Positions 1-10,803 of a stretch of 64,000 nt of DNA are shown piece by piece. Origin of the DNA: Rhodamnia argentea. Lineage: Eukaryota > Streptophyta > Magnoliopsida > Myrtales > Myrtaceae. Position 1 is the first letter of the stretch, and each line of letters begins with the position of its first letter. The stretch lies in the NCBI RefSeq assembly GCF_020921035.1, contig NC_063157.1, positions 22,337,015-22,401,014 of the forward strand, given 5' to 3'. The notes below the pieces were generated by a model that saw only the letters and a list, made by a program, of their open reading frames with translations, was not told the DNA's origin and searched no databases. The position numbers and the translations under genes are program-made.

Positions 1-629
1 AGCGGTCCGTCAAGCCCAAAAGCGGTTTGATACCATCCCCGGCTAAGGGATTTCGGGAGGTTTTCGGACCAAGCCGAGTTTTCGAATTCTTCAGTAATTT
101 CTTTTTGCGCTAATTGTTTTCATGTTTAATTTGTTTGTAATTCATTAGGTCTTTTTACGTATCCTACTTTTTTATATTGAGGAAGAGTGCATTTCTCATC
201 ACCTGGGCAAGATCCACCACCTTTCGCCTCGTCGTGAGGCTCACATGCCTCGTCCGGCATCCGTAACCTGACCCTCGAACTCGTGCATGCAAGTGTTCTG
301 GTCTGTTAGTACGGTACTCACCCACGTTTTTCACGTTGCTCGTGAGCAACATGAAGCCTCGGCCCATGACCCAACTCGAGCACCCCAGCTCCATCACTGA
401 CTTGGTGAGCCGATCTACAGAGTCGCTCGTTTTTCAAAAACAACAATTTAAGGAAAAAAAATTAATAAAAAGTAGAACATAAGCCCATCCGACTATAAGT
501 CCCTAAATTTGTGTTGCATATAAATTGATCAATATAGGGTCAAATTGGATGAAACTATTTTTTACCCTACACGTTTGTTTGACCGATCTACTAGTGAGGC
601 ATCAATGACTCAAAAAAAAAAAAATTTTT
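1..629. other. Intergenic, no gene recognised
   Basis: AT-rich DNA with short open frames on the - strand that look random. A run of A and T near 611-628 precedes the inverted-repeat element that starts at 630. I recognise no gene here. Confidence 0.5.
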
Positions 630-1007
630 GTGTCATCGAAAACCCTTAAACTTGTACTAGTGTGATAAACCCTCAATCATTTGCCGGACCGTATCCATGT
701 TTGGTCCATGCAAGCCGCCATATTGGATTTTTACAGCCATCTTGGAAAGAACTCCGATTGAAATTTTTTTGGTCCCTGCTACAAGTTTGAGATATGGCTA
801 ATACGTAAAATAAAATAAAAAAGTTTGGGGCATTAGTATTGCCTTGGGAAAAATCTAGGATTTTGTGGTAGTAACAGAGGATATATTTGTCACCCAAGTA
901 CAATACCCATAGAAAAAATCTTGGAAAATTGGTGTTATAGTTGGCAAAGTTTAGTTACAGAGGATACATTTGTCACACAGTTACAAGTTCGGAGTTTTTG
1001 ACGGCAC
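630..1007. repeat. MITE-like element with terminal inverted repeats
   Basis: The left end (from GTGTCATCGAAAAC at 630) and the reverse complement of the right end (ending GACGGCAC at 1007) match over about 38 bases with several mismatches. Both arms contain the pattern AAACTTGTA-CT-GTGTGA. The interior is non-coding and also holds a diverged direct repeat of ACAGAGGATA-ATTTGTCAC (near 874 and 958). Runs of A and T flank both ends, so no target-site duplication can be called. Size and structure fit a non-autonomous DNA transposon; the superfamily is unknown. Confidence 0.5.
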
Positions 1008-1738
1008 GGTTTTTTTTTTTTTTTGGTATATTATTGTCACGGTGGGTATAATTTAGCGTTTTGGGTAATTTTTTTGTTATTTCGTTATTGTTAATGAGAG
1101 ATTAGTTTTTCCTTATTATTTATGATTCCGATGGCATGGTCCAAATGAGACAAAGCGTCAGCTTGAGGGCTTCTCATGCGCCGCTTCGAAGCAGTCGGGG
1201 GTACGTATGTATGTAAGACGGCACCGTTTTGGCCTTCTGCGTCTTACTCATTTCCCGAAAAGGGGAGAAAGTTAAACCAGCCGGCCTGCGCCAATCCTGG
1301 ACCGAACCACATCCTAATCGCGTACGCATTGGTGAAAGATGAGAACGGCGAAGCCGTCTGATCAAACCAAAAAGCCCACGGCTATAGGATGGCAAGTCTT
1401 TGATCTTTTTTTGGGCATTCGACATCTTCATTGGCCAACCCTATATTATGATAAAGGATAACGACAGTTGAACGTTGTTGGTTTCGGGGATCTGGGCAGA
1501 AGGATGTCCCCACCCTAGTTAGAAGAAAGAAAGGATATGCCCGCGCGTAGAAGACCTAAAAAACCTTAAGCCAGAAGAGGCCTTTCTCTTGAAAGGCGTT
1601 TATTCGAAAGGAACAACCTCAAGAACCATAGGGAATGGATGCTAATGATATGCCATGAATGCATTGAATGGAGGAAGAGAGGCCACTCGAGGAGCATGGC
1701 TACTCTAGAGAGGGAAGCCTAGTTTCTGAATTTTAATC
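1008..1738. other. Intergenic, no gene recognised
   Basis: A T-run at about 1010-1024 is followed by mixed-composition DNA. Overlapping open frames of 60-85 codons occur on both strands around 1174-1431. They have no recognisable motif, so I do not call a gene. Confidence 0.45.
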
Positions 1739-1985
1739 TAATATGTAATGTGATTCATAAACTTTTAATTTATTCAATATGGTTATTCAAGTTTTGATAA
1801 ATCTTCAAACTACTAGTCCCTAGACTATATAAGATCATTTATATTCAAATTTGAATATAGTCCAGGGACTAGTTTGAATATATACCAAAAGTTTAGGAAC
1901 CACATTGAATAAATTAAAATTTCAAGGATGATATTACTTGTCGGGCTAAAGTTCGGGACCACGTGGCACGTTGATCCAAAGTTCG
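1739..1985. repeat. Degenerate fold-back repeat, family also at 6540, 35726 and 60286
   Basis: The stretch holds diverged copies of a short phrase of the type AAGTTTAGGAACCACATTG followed by AATAAATTAAAA, once forward and once inverted around a centre near 1840. The same phrases recur at about 6540-6720, 35726-36149 and 60286-60680. It is non-coding, and its ends are too eroded to place exactly. Confidence 0.45.
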
Positions 1986-2170
1986 AAGACTCTTTGCGTC
2001 ATTTTTTTTCGTATTATAAATAGCTTGAAATATGTCATGTGCCGTATCTTCATCCCATCTCGAGACCTTTTCTCGGACCGAACCATAAGAGAAGTCCGGC
2101 TTGTTGTGCTAGAGTTTCAGTCAAGCCGGCGGTTCGGTTCAACTTTGAAGTAGCTCATATGAACAAATTA

Positions 2171-2880
2171 CGGTCCTATTTAGTTCAAGATTGGGAATGA
2201 GCATTGGGGCTCTAAGGTCCCTTTGCAAAATACAAATGATGTTAGGTTCATTTTTTAATTCACTTTGGAGAGATGCAATTGCATCTCAAATGCTCTCCAA
2301 AGTCCTTTAATTCAAAGTACCTCTAAAGGTACTTTGAGCTAAAAGACTTTGCGAAATACAACTAATTTTTTTCTTTTAAATTTGTCAACTTAGCTTGCTG
2401 CCACCTGTCGCCGCCCATCGCCACCATCCACCAGCCACCGCTTGCCACCCCTTCCACCCATCACCGCCGACCGCAGTAAACCGCCGTCCATCGCCACCGA
2501 CCGCTGCCGCCATCCGTCGCCGCTAACCGCCGCCTACCATCGACCACCGCTCGCCCGCTGTTGCTTGCCGTTGCCCACCATCGATCATTGTCGCTCGCCG
2601 ACAATGGCCAGCCGCCCACCACCGATCGCCGCCGACAGCCGCTTGCCGCCATGGCCCCCACCACCATCGATTGCCGCCGATCACGGCTTTTTTTTAAAAA
2701 GTAAAAATACTTTACAAAATGCATTTTTCACCAACCAGCATTTACGTCAAAGTTGTTTTTCAATGTGTTTTTAAAATACATTTTATTAAATACTACTTGC
2801 ATTTTGAAAAAAGCCTTTAGCCCAAAAGTATTTGTATTTTTTTCAAAGTCCCTTGGTTAAATGTTGAACGACACGGCCCT
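2171..2880. repeat. Inverted-repeat element with a CCG/CCA-rich core
   Basis: The left end (GGTCC-ATTTAGTTCAA, near 2171) resembles the reverse complement of the right end (GTTGAACGACACGGCC, near 2865-2880). The flanks are AT-rich. The core at about 2400-2680 is a degenerate array of CCGCC/CCACC-like triplets, which creates spurious proline-rich open frames. Two hairpins lie in the left part: an 11-bp perfect stem at 2262-2303 enclosing GATGCAATTGCATC, and AAAGTACC...GGTACTTT near 2314-2336. This fits a non-autonomous DNA element. Confidence 0.4.
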
Positions 2881-3039
2881 GCGAGGAGGCCATCCAGACC
2901 ATTCCGGTTAAGAATCGCGAAATCTTGTTCTTCACTTCTTTGAGTTCACTCCCCTTGCACGCACTCTTTCAGCCCAGAGAAAGAACCTGTGCTTGACTTT
3001 GGAAGGACACGCAGTTCGATTCTTGTTAGAAAAACTAAT

Positions 3040-3860
3040 ATGGGAGTGGGCATATCATTTCTGGGTGGATTGCAGGCCACAGTTTTTTTCCTCTTCTTCG
3101 CATTCCTCAGAAGCTTCGGCTTCGCATTGTTGTCCCTACCTTTCTTGTACGCGTCTCTCGTGTCTTTGCTCGTCTCGCTCGCTTCCCACCCATCGATCAA
3201 CCTCCCTCAGCTTCTGGGCAAGAACCCAGATGGGTCTCTCCCAGTCTGGTCGATCGTCGTCTTCAGTCCTTACTTGTGCTTCGCCTGGGCTTTCTCCGCA
3301 ATCAGGAGGCTGAGGAGCGGGGAGGATCCATACAGCGAGATCTGCGAGGGCGTGTACGTCGGCGGGTGGCCGTCTTCGCTCGACAAGTCGCCCCCCGGCG
3401 ACCCGGCGATCGTCGACTGCACCTGCGAGTTCCCGCTAAGGCCCGAGCTGCGCGGGCGCGCGTATTTCTGCGTCCCGACTTGGGACACGCGGTCCCCGGG
3501 GCCGGGGGAGATTGAGTCCGCCGTGAAGTGGGCGTGCGGGAAGAGGGCGCGGAACAGGCCTGTGTTCGTTCATTGTGCCCATGGTATGGAAGGGGATACT
3601 TCGGTCCTCATTTGGTGTTGTCATTCAACTGTTTGCATCGGCTCGTGAAAAGCCTCTCTTTGAACTCATCTGCAGGTCACGGACGGAGCGTGGCGGTGTC
3701 ATGTGCTCTGCTGGTGGCTCTTGGGGTTGCAGAAGACTGGAAAACCGCCGAGAGGATCATCAAGGGGAGACGTCCTTACATCCGGATGAACACGCTCCAC
3801 CGGAAAGCGTTGGAAGAATGGTCGAAGCGCCGGCTTTCTTCTCCCAAGAAGAAACAGTAG
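3040..3860 (+). CDS. Membrane-anchored dual-specificity phosphatase, copy A
   Basis: Predicted cysteine-dependent protein or lipid phosphatase of the plant YnbD-like dual-specificity group. Exons 3040-3583 and 3676-3860 join across a 92-bp GT-AG intron to give 242 residues. The intron splits the P-loop, and splicing restores HCAHGHGRS, with catalytic Cys179 and Arg185. A WD pair about 30 residues earlier may supply the general acid. The first 90 residues hold two or three hydrophobic segments, suggesting anchoring in a membrane; the catalytic domain follows. The start at MGVGISF is chosen because copy B (10804) is conserved from that Met onward. The 5' leader is also similar between copies, so the duplication carried upstream sequence. 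The substrate is unknown. The last part of exon 2 is repeated just downstream. Confidence 0.85.
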
Positions 3861-4793
3861 CCGCCGGAGATGAGATTCTGCGGCGGCACGAAGTCACCTG
3901 AGAAATGTCCTGAGGAAGAATTTTTGTCCTCAGGACATGTACTATTTACTTTGGAAGTTTGGTGAAACGAAACGAACAAAATACGGAGGGAGAACTTATC
4001 AAAATGCAAATGCTTTTTGCTTCGGTGTGTGTCTACAAGGCTGCGAGCCGGATAAACTCCTCTTACATTTCGAATTCGTCTATGTATCAAAAGAAGGATC
4101 TTTATGTACTAGTCCCACTACCATTTCACCTTACTATATTCAAGGATGGTCTTCTCTTGAATCTATGTCTAAATCGGGAAAACAAGTTATGAGTCACCCT
4201 TTCGTTTTTGGCAACAGAAAAAATTTCCCGTTTGGTCGGACAATGGCTGACGATATTAAATGAAGACTGGAAAACCGCCGAGAGGATCATCAAGGGGAGA
4301 CGTCCTTACATCCGGATGAACATGCTCCACCGGAAGCCGTTGGAAGAATGGTTGAAGCGCCGGCTTTCTTCTCCCAAGAAGAAACAATAGCCGCCGGATG
4401 ATGAGATTCTGCGACAGCACAAAGTCACCTGAGAAATGTCCTGAGGACGAATTTTTGTCCTCAGGACATGTACTATTTACTTTGGAAGTTTGGTGAAACG
4501 AAACGAACAAAATACGGAGGGAGAACTTATCAAAATGCAAATGCTTTTTGCTTCAGTGTGTGTCTACGAGGCTGCGAGCCGGATAAACTTCACTTACATT
4601 TCGAATTCGTCTATGTATCAAAAAGAAGGATCTTTATGTACCAGTCACACTACCATTTCACCTTACTATATTCAATAATGGTCTTCTCTTGAATCTATGT
4701 CTAAATCGGGAAAACAAGTTATGAGTCACCCTTTCGTTTTTGGCAACAGAAAAAATTTCCCGTTTAGTCGGACAGTGGCTGACGATATTAAAT
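3732..4793 (+). repeat. About 530-bp tandem duplication of the phosphatase 3' end
   Basis: Unit 1 (3732-4261) and unit 2 (4262-4793) are nearly identical, with scattered substitutions and a net difference of about two bases. Each starts within phosphatase exon 2 and runs through the stop codon into the 3' flank. GAAGA stands at the start of unit 1, at the junction and just after unit 2 (4794-4798), so the duplication is bounded by 5 bp of microhomology. Confidence 0.9.
4262..4390 (+). pseudogene. Duplicated 3'-exon fragment of the phosphatase
   Basis: The fragment encodes the last 42 or so residues of copy A (EDWKTAERIIKGRRPYIRMN onward) and ends with the same PKKKQ and stop. It lacks the splice acceptor, the P-loop and the rest of the catalytic domain, so it cannot make a phosphatase. 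It differs from copy A by a few substitutions (MNM-HRKPLEEWLK for MNT-HRKALEEWSK), so it has started to diverge. It may be transcribed as part of the 3' UTR of copy A if the first poly(A) site is missed. Confidence 0.85.
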
Positions 4794-4798
4794 GAAGA

Positions 4799-5250
4799 AA
4801 CAAAAGAGAGTCCAGAAAGCAATATTAACCACACAAACGAAAAAGTCAAATAAAACAAACGCCATAAATGCATTTGAAAAATCGAGGCCCACCAAAAAAA
4901 AGAGGGTGACAATCGTGGCCTGGCCTTCATTTTCTTCATTCTTCTGCAACAGCTGTCGTTCATTAATTACCAATAGTTATTACTGTCTTACATTGCTATT
5001 CACTCAACAGTTTTCTTGTCTGGGTTCCTATTCGTGCGACAGTTTTTCGTAATCCATCCATCAGGACCATCACTGTTCGCACAGAAGAGGCGGATCACAG
5101 GAAGATATCAAACCAAAAGGGAGCTCGTGTCAAGAGAAAATCAACTATCCAACACTGTATCTATCCAGATGGGTGCATCTCGCGAACGGTCACCGGCTTC
5201 CGGCACGCTGAGGATTACATTCTGATGAATCCAACATCATTAAAGCAATC
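4799..5250. other. Intergenic, no gene recognised
   Basis: Mixed-composition DNA follows the tandem duplication. Open frames of 60-90 codons occur on both strands but show no motif or splice structure that I recognise. Confidence 0.4.
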
Positions 5251-5258
5251 TATAAATC
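5251..5258 (+). promoter_or_regulatory. Candidate TATA box
   Basis: TATAAATC stands about 83 bases before an ATG at 5334, a normal distance for a plant promoter with a leader of about 50 bases. The leader contains a GGAGGAGGAGGAGGAAG tract. It is called only because a possible first exon follows. Confidence 0.35.
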
Positions 5259-5333
5259 CAAATCCATTTCCACTTTCCACCTATGTGACTCTCACATTAC
5301 TAACTTCCGAGGAGGAGGAGGAGGAAGAAAACC

Positions 5334-5424
5334 ATGTCCATCGCTTGCTTAGCCATAGACCAGTTTCTCAAGTCAATCCATGCCCTCAAGCTGTTAGACG
5401 CATTAAATCAGACACATCTTGGGC
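5334..5424 (+). CDS. Possible orphan first exon
   Basis: An ATG in fair context (ACCATGTCC) opens a frame beginning MSIACLAIDQFLKSIHALK. It reaches a consensus donor (GGC|GTAAGT) at 5425 after 30 codons plus one base. A TATA-like box and a purine-rich leader lie upstream. I find no credible following exon before the LTR at 6883 and do not recognise the protein. It may be a stranded first exon from a gene broken by rearrangement, or chance. Confidence 0.25.
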
Positions 5425-6053
5425 GTAAGTCCACTTCCGTCAATCCATCCCCTATGCTAAAACAGTCGAAGTGTGCACGATTTTTTTGGAAGAAAACTCC
5501 CCATTTGACCATATTTTAGAAGCACCTGATGGATGAATGTGAAAGATGGAACACAAAAGAATCGGTTATTTATCTCTATTGCAATCTACTCCCTAGATAG
5601 ATAATATTTCCTGAGAACTATAGATTAAAGGGCCAAGAAAAGGGCATACAATTGAAAACCATTTCATTTATTTTTTAACAAGAAAAAACAACCTTGATGT
5701 CAACTGCAAATCTTTAAGACCGTGAAGGGGAAAAATACAACAACAAATGATTTTTTTTTTTAATGTATTCCGACAACATGGTACTCAATGACGAAGTTGG
5801 AACATAGCGCGTTGAACCAGACCCAAAAAAAAAAAAAATCGTGCAGATATTTATGATGAAGTTGGTGATGGAAACAACCCGACCATTCTTGTGAGCACAT
5901 CAAATATAGCTCGAAATACGTCACCCACCATATGCTAGGGAAAAATAATCACCAACTTTTCAATTTATTCATTTTAGTCCCTCACAAAATCAAACCTGTC
6001 ATCTGATAATATTCACAAATTTTACAGTTACAGAAGAATGCTATTTTTTATTG

Positions 6054-6054
<1 letters not shown>

Positions 6055-6094
<40 letters not shown>
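6055..6094. repeat. (CT)n microsatellite
   Basis: About 20 perfect CT units in an AT-rich intergenic stretch, with no gene nearby. Confidence 0.95.
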
Positions 6095-6096
<2 letters not shown>

Positions 6097-6539
6097 AACT
6101 TGACGATGGTCCCATTTAAATTTATGTCAGCTTATGTGATCTCTATAACATAGAGTAGTCCTCATTTAGAATTATATCCTGAGTCTGGCAGTGTTGCCAT
6201 TTTAGAGGTTATCGTTTTCATAAGAACATCTGTAAGTCGTTATTATAATCATGCTCTTATTAATTTATTGTTCCTAAACTTTTACATAGATAAAAGTTTG
6301 TAGATTTTGTGTTTCATCTTTTCTTAATTAAATTTAGCTGCGGATGTAAGTTAGGCGATTAAAATTGCAGGAATATTAATCGATACAACTCTAAATAAGG
6401 TTCTAGTTTTTTCAATTATAGATATCATAAGCTTAAAATATATATAAAAGGATCTATCAGATCAAATAGAGAAAAAAGGTGATGAAAAGAAATCGGTATT
6501 TCTTTATCTATTTATAAATGGATTAAAAGGAAAAGACAT

Positions 6540-6720
6540 TCTAAAATCTCAGTAATAATCTAATTATGAAAACTTAGTATGAAAGGACTGATTTGACTTT
6601 TTTTTATCAAAAGTTTAAGGACTATTTTGAATCAATTAAAATTTTAGTAGTCAAATTGAATAATTCAATGATCACATTGAATAGATTAAAGTTAAAAAAA
6701 TTACATTACATACGAGTGAA
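6540..6720. repeat. Degenerate fold-back repeat fragment
   Basis: It carries the phrases AAAAGTTTAAGGACTATTTTG and ATCACATTGAATAGATTAAA, which also mark the repeats at 1739, 35726 and 60286. No intact ends are visible. Confidence 0.4.
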
Positions 6721-6882
6721 AATTTAGAGACAATTTTTTCATCTTGAAACTTTTTTCGAGCCGAACCGTGGAAACTTCTAGCTTGATTTGCAGAAATTTC
6801 GGTTGAACCTGCTGTTCGCTTCGACTTCCTAGCTATATAGCATGGACACGCCTATGGAGGAAGTTTTCGCACGTCGGACACG

Positions 6883-9145
6883 TGTCGCGACCTAAAAAGT
6901 TCGAAAAATTTCTAGGCTAATGGATTATCAGGTTAATTATTTAACTAACCTAACTCGGACTCTCCCAAGTCCATACCAAATCGCAACTTGAGGTTCAAGT
7001 GATTAACATGCAATGTATTTTAATTTTGGAGCCGCCACTAATCATTTATGGTAGGTCGATTAGAAACCTAAATAAAATAGCGGGAGAACTATTTTATTCC
7101 TACGAACTAGAGATTAAGAGTTCGGGGATTTGATTACGCTGGATTACTCTAACGCCCTTTCGGTACCATTTTATTTCATGAAAAATCATTTGAGAAGGCA
7201 ACATTAATTGATTTTAACCTAAGTCATTAACAAAGGTTATCATGCGGGTGCGCAATCAATTAATGAACATCCAGAAATCAATATAATCAAGGGAGCATGC
7301 AAATTAAATTATCTACATGATGCTATTGTTAAAAGATATGCAATTTTTAAATATGGAAAATGGATGAATGCAATTTTTTTAGAATTTTCGAGATTACATC
7401 ATGCGACGGATATATTGTAAAAAAGATACGACAACCGAGCAATTCAAATCAATTTGGGAAAGTGAATATGCCAATCAATTCAATCAAGAAAGTGGATATA
7501 TCAATCAAGTTTTGGAATATTCGCGAATATTTGAGTCAATCCTCAATTCGTAATCCTACGATTAATGATTGAACCCAAATCCTTACCTAATCGAGTATTC
7601 CATCAATAATCCTAAAGATGGACGTTCTCGATCGTGTGACAAGTTGCGGATTAAGAAAGAAAATTTTCCTAATCAATCTATATTTTGAAAAAATATCCAC
7701 TTCGATGCAATATTCAGGATATGCAAATAAATTACAAAATAAGCAAGTGAATATATCAAAGTTTAAGATGGGAAATTTACCTTGTCTTGCAAAATTACAC
7801 TTTCCTAATTTGAATTTCACCAAGGATTGCACTCCACGAACCAATTAGCTAGGGACTTGCTCGAGGTGATTCACGCATGGCTCAGGACTGGACTCGTTGG
7901 TGTGCGATGGACTTGCAGATTAGGACCGTCTGAGGTCTACGGACTAGTGGGATTCGTAGCTCTACTTTTGATGTTGAAGTCGTCCACTCACGAATTGAAC
8001 ATGAAGAAGACAAAATTTTCAGAGATCCACATGGCTTTCTTTTGAGTAATAAATATTACCTCTACTTTTCTCAAGTTTCTGTACATGTGTTCTCCAATGC
8101 GCAGCACATGTTCCCCTTTTTTTATGACGTGGGAGTAGCAAGCCAGGAGCAACTCAGCACAACCAAGACTAGCAGGATGTCAATGGTTGACTAGGGACTC
8201 TTCGTGGACCACAAGTCGCAGACTTCTCAGTTTTGAATTGCTTCTTGGATCCGCAGTTCATGAGTTGCGACTGAAGGAGCTTCTCGAGACTTGTTGTTCT
8301 TTGGATCTTCAAGCAGTAGCTGTGTGGGGATTGGACGAGGAAGGCGTCTCGTAGCTCCAGCAAGTGTAAGATCTAGCAGAAAACGTCAGGTTCAGTAGAT
8401 GGTGTTGACCAGCAGCGAATTCTCTCCATCAATTCTCTCTCAAAATTCTCATGTCCCACTCCAAAAAATTCACCCTCTCTTCAGTCGCTCATGGGTCTCT
8501 TTTATAAGCGACAGAGTCTAGGTTAATGAGAAAGAAAGAAGATTTTATTTCCTTTTGTGGCTTTTTTTCTTTCTGCTCAAGCCCATGGACACGTGAAGAG
8601 ATCTCTTTCCTTTATTTTATTTTTTTTGTGTATTGCAAGTCCATATGCCCTCAAGAAGAACGTGCCATGCTTTCATAAAAGAAATATTGCTCAAATAATA
8701 GGGTGAACTATGTCTTTACGTATGAGATTGTCTCTTGTGCAATATTTCTTTCCGTCCTCTCACCCGAAAAATCTGCATTTTCATAAGATCCGAGATCTTT
8801 TCACCAATGGGCTTGGACGAATTTTCATCATTATGGGCTTAGTCCTCTTTTTTTTTTTTTTTTTTGTGGCTATATACTGACAATGAAAGCAACCCCCTAA
8901 TGGCATTGTAAATTTCGAGGATTTCCTCCAATTATTGCTAAAAATTACATGGAAGCTCAGGTCCACTGTTTGTCAATTTAGGCTCCATTTTTCTGTCGTC
9001 GATCCAAATAAATGTTAATGCAATGCTTGAGAAAAATTAAATATGTTATGCATGAAAATTATTTTTGGCGAGAACTAAAGTTAATTCTCATTTTTTTTTA
9101 TGAAAAATGAATAATTTAAGGAAAATTAAAATTTAGGTGTTAACA
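6883..9145. mobile_element. Solo LTR of a retrotransposon, probably Ty3/Gypsy-like
   Basis: The stretch begins TGTCGCGACC and ends GTGTTAACA, so it has the usual TG...CA ends with TGT/ACA inverted tips. The direct repeat ACACG flanks it at 6878-6882 and 9146-9150 as a 5-bp target-site duplication. Within about 2.26 kb there is no reverse transcriptase, integrase or gag coding region, so it looks like the single LTR left after recombination between the two LTRs of a full element. The left part resembles long LTR sequences I have met in other plant genomes, but the family name is an inference. It has no second LTR to date it with. It should be read as a fossil. Confidence 0.65.
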
Positions 9146-9150
9146 ACACG

Positions 9151-10238
9151 TGGTCAACACGTGCCCCGACATCGACACGGGGTCAAACTCACGGACATGC
9201 GCGAGACTCGCATGTCCGGGGTTAAAAGGGTCAAATTCTAAAAGTCCAAATTGTGACCTAATTTTCGGCCTCCCCAATCTGTCTTTGCTGAGTTTGCTCT
9301 TGTTGTCGAGCGTCCCCTCTCCGAGTCCTCTCTGTTTCGCGTTTGTCTCTCGTTGCTCTCGCTCCGTCGCCTCACCTCCCCTTGACGCCGATCTTCACCT
9401 CGTGGCTGCCACCCTCTCCTCGGGCCCTTAGCAAGACGTGCAAAAGATTTGGTTTTCATTCATAGCAACTTTCGTGTTCTATCAAGGAAACAACCACAAT
9501 ATTTAGAAGGAGAGACCAAGATGTGAGATATTGGTGGCGATGCATTTGACACGTTTGAAGGTGTTGGAGTGCTTCAAGTTGCAAGTCTTTCACTTGATGA
9601 GCCGGATATAGAGTCCGTTGTTTTGTCAGAAGGAGCGGGTAATATAGATAAATGACTTTTTGTTATATTTAATGATGAAATAGGTGTTTTTTTTTTTTTT
9701 TGGTTTAGATGTATTGTGTTGCGGCATTCAATCCGAAACTTTTTGGATCCTTTCCCTTCCTTTTGAGATTAGTGTGTGACGAGGAGTTTTGAGTTGAGTC
9801 GGATGGTGGTTGCTTTGGGATGGATGTATATGTATTCTCTTATTCGGATTTGTTGCTCTTCTTTTTGTTCACCGCATTTTTCGAGCTTGAGGTGAAAGCT
9901 TTTGGTCTGGTGATATTGCTTTTGTGTCGTGAATTAGCATGCGACTATTGGATCTGATTTGTTGACCCATCGCTTACGACATTTTATGCGAAATTGGAGG
10001 CCGTTTATATGAATTTGTGTGCTTGTTTAAGCCAAAAAAAGCATACTTCTTTTATGAATGAATTGAGCACGTTCCTTTTTTCTTTTATTGGCGATTATTC
10101 ACCTTTCTAGTTAATTGGATGTCCACTACCTGCTTTTCGTGGGCGGAGATCTCTCGATTACTACTGACAGAAAAAAAAAAGATCACTCCGTTACTGGGTT
10201 TTTATTTTCCAAATTGCTCTTGTTGAGAGGTTTTCTCT
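9151..10238. other. Intergenic, no gene recognised
   Basis: A GC-richer stretch at 9230-9430 contains short open frames on both strands, followed by T-rich DNA. A short segment near 9530-9650 looks protein-like (FDTFEGVGVLQVASLSLDEP), but I cannot assign it to a family. Confidence 0.35.
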
Positions 10239-10424
10239 CAATTTTGGTCTGCAGAGCTCTCAAAATTGGCTCCAAATGCTTTCTTGACCCAAAGGATCTC
10301 TTCTGTGAATGGCAAGTCCTCACTTTGCAAGGCGACTGGGGTAGTTGTTAACTCAAGTGGTTTATGCCGTGGGTAAGGACTCGATAATTGGTCCCAAGTT
10401 CCTTAATGCTAGTGTTGGCTCTGG
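10239..10424 (+). pseudogene. UDP-glucose 6-dehydrogenase gene fragment
   Basis: Translation gives [19 protein letters not shown], then [17 protein letters not shown]. After a one-base shift near 10345 it continues [11 protein letters not shown] and IIGPKFLNASVGSG. This follows the conserved mid-region of plant UDP-glucose 6-dehydrogenase (family pattern [20 protein letters not shown] ... IGPKFLNASVGFGGSC). Only about 60 codons remain, with a frameshift, a stop soon after and no catalytic cysteine segment, so it is a dead fragment. The parent gene family usually has an intronless coding region, so this piece does not show whether it arose by retrocopying or DNA duplication. Confidence 0.75.
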
Positions 10425-10803
10425 TGACCTATAATATCGTGATGTTTGGAGTTTATAAAAATGATAAATTGTTACGTATATATAAAAATATCTATTTAAT
10501 ATATAATGTGTCTCAGTGTGTTAAAATTTTTAATTTTTAAAAAAATTACATATTGACGTGTTCTTGTCGGGGTCGGTGCTTCCCGATTACAAGAAAGGCA
10601 TCACACCATCAGAGCATCCCGTCGATTGCGTCGTCTTTCGAAGAACTCCCAACTCTCTTCCGCTCGATTTGCTGTGTTCTTCCAAATTTTTCCTCTCTTC
10701 ATTTCTTCAAGTTCATTCTCTTATATACACCTTCAGCCCAAAGGAAGAATCCGTGCTTGAATTTGTGAGTACTAGTAGTTCGATTCTTCTTAGAAGACTT
10801 ATC

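Noticed and set aside
2442-2774. Proline-rich 110-codon frame and its antisense partner
   Set aside because: Product of the CCG/CCA-rich core of a repeat element; no start context, domain or splice structure.
9230-9431. 93-codon frame in a GC-richer patch
   Set aside because: Ser/Pro/Leu-rich with an overlapping antisense frame and no motif; composition effect.
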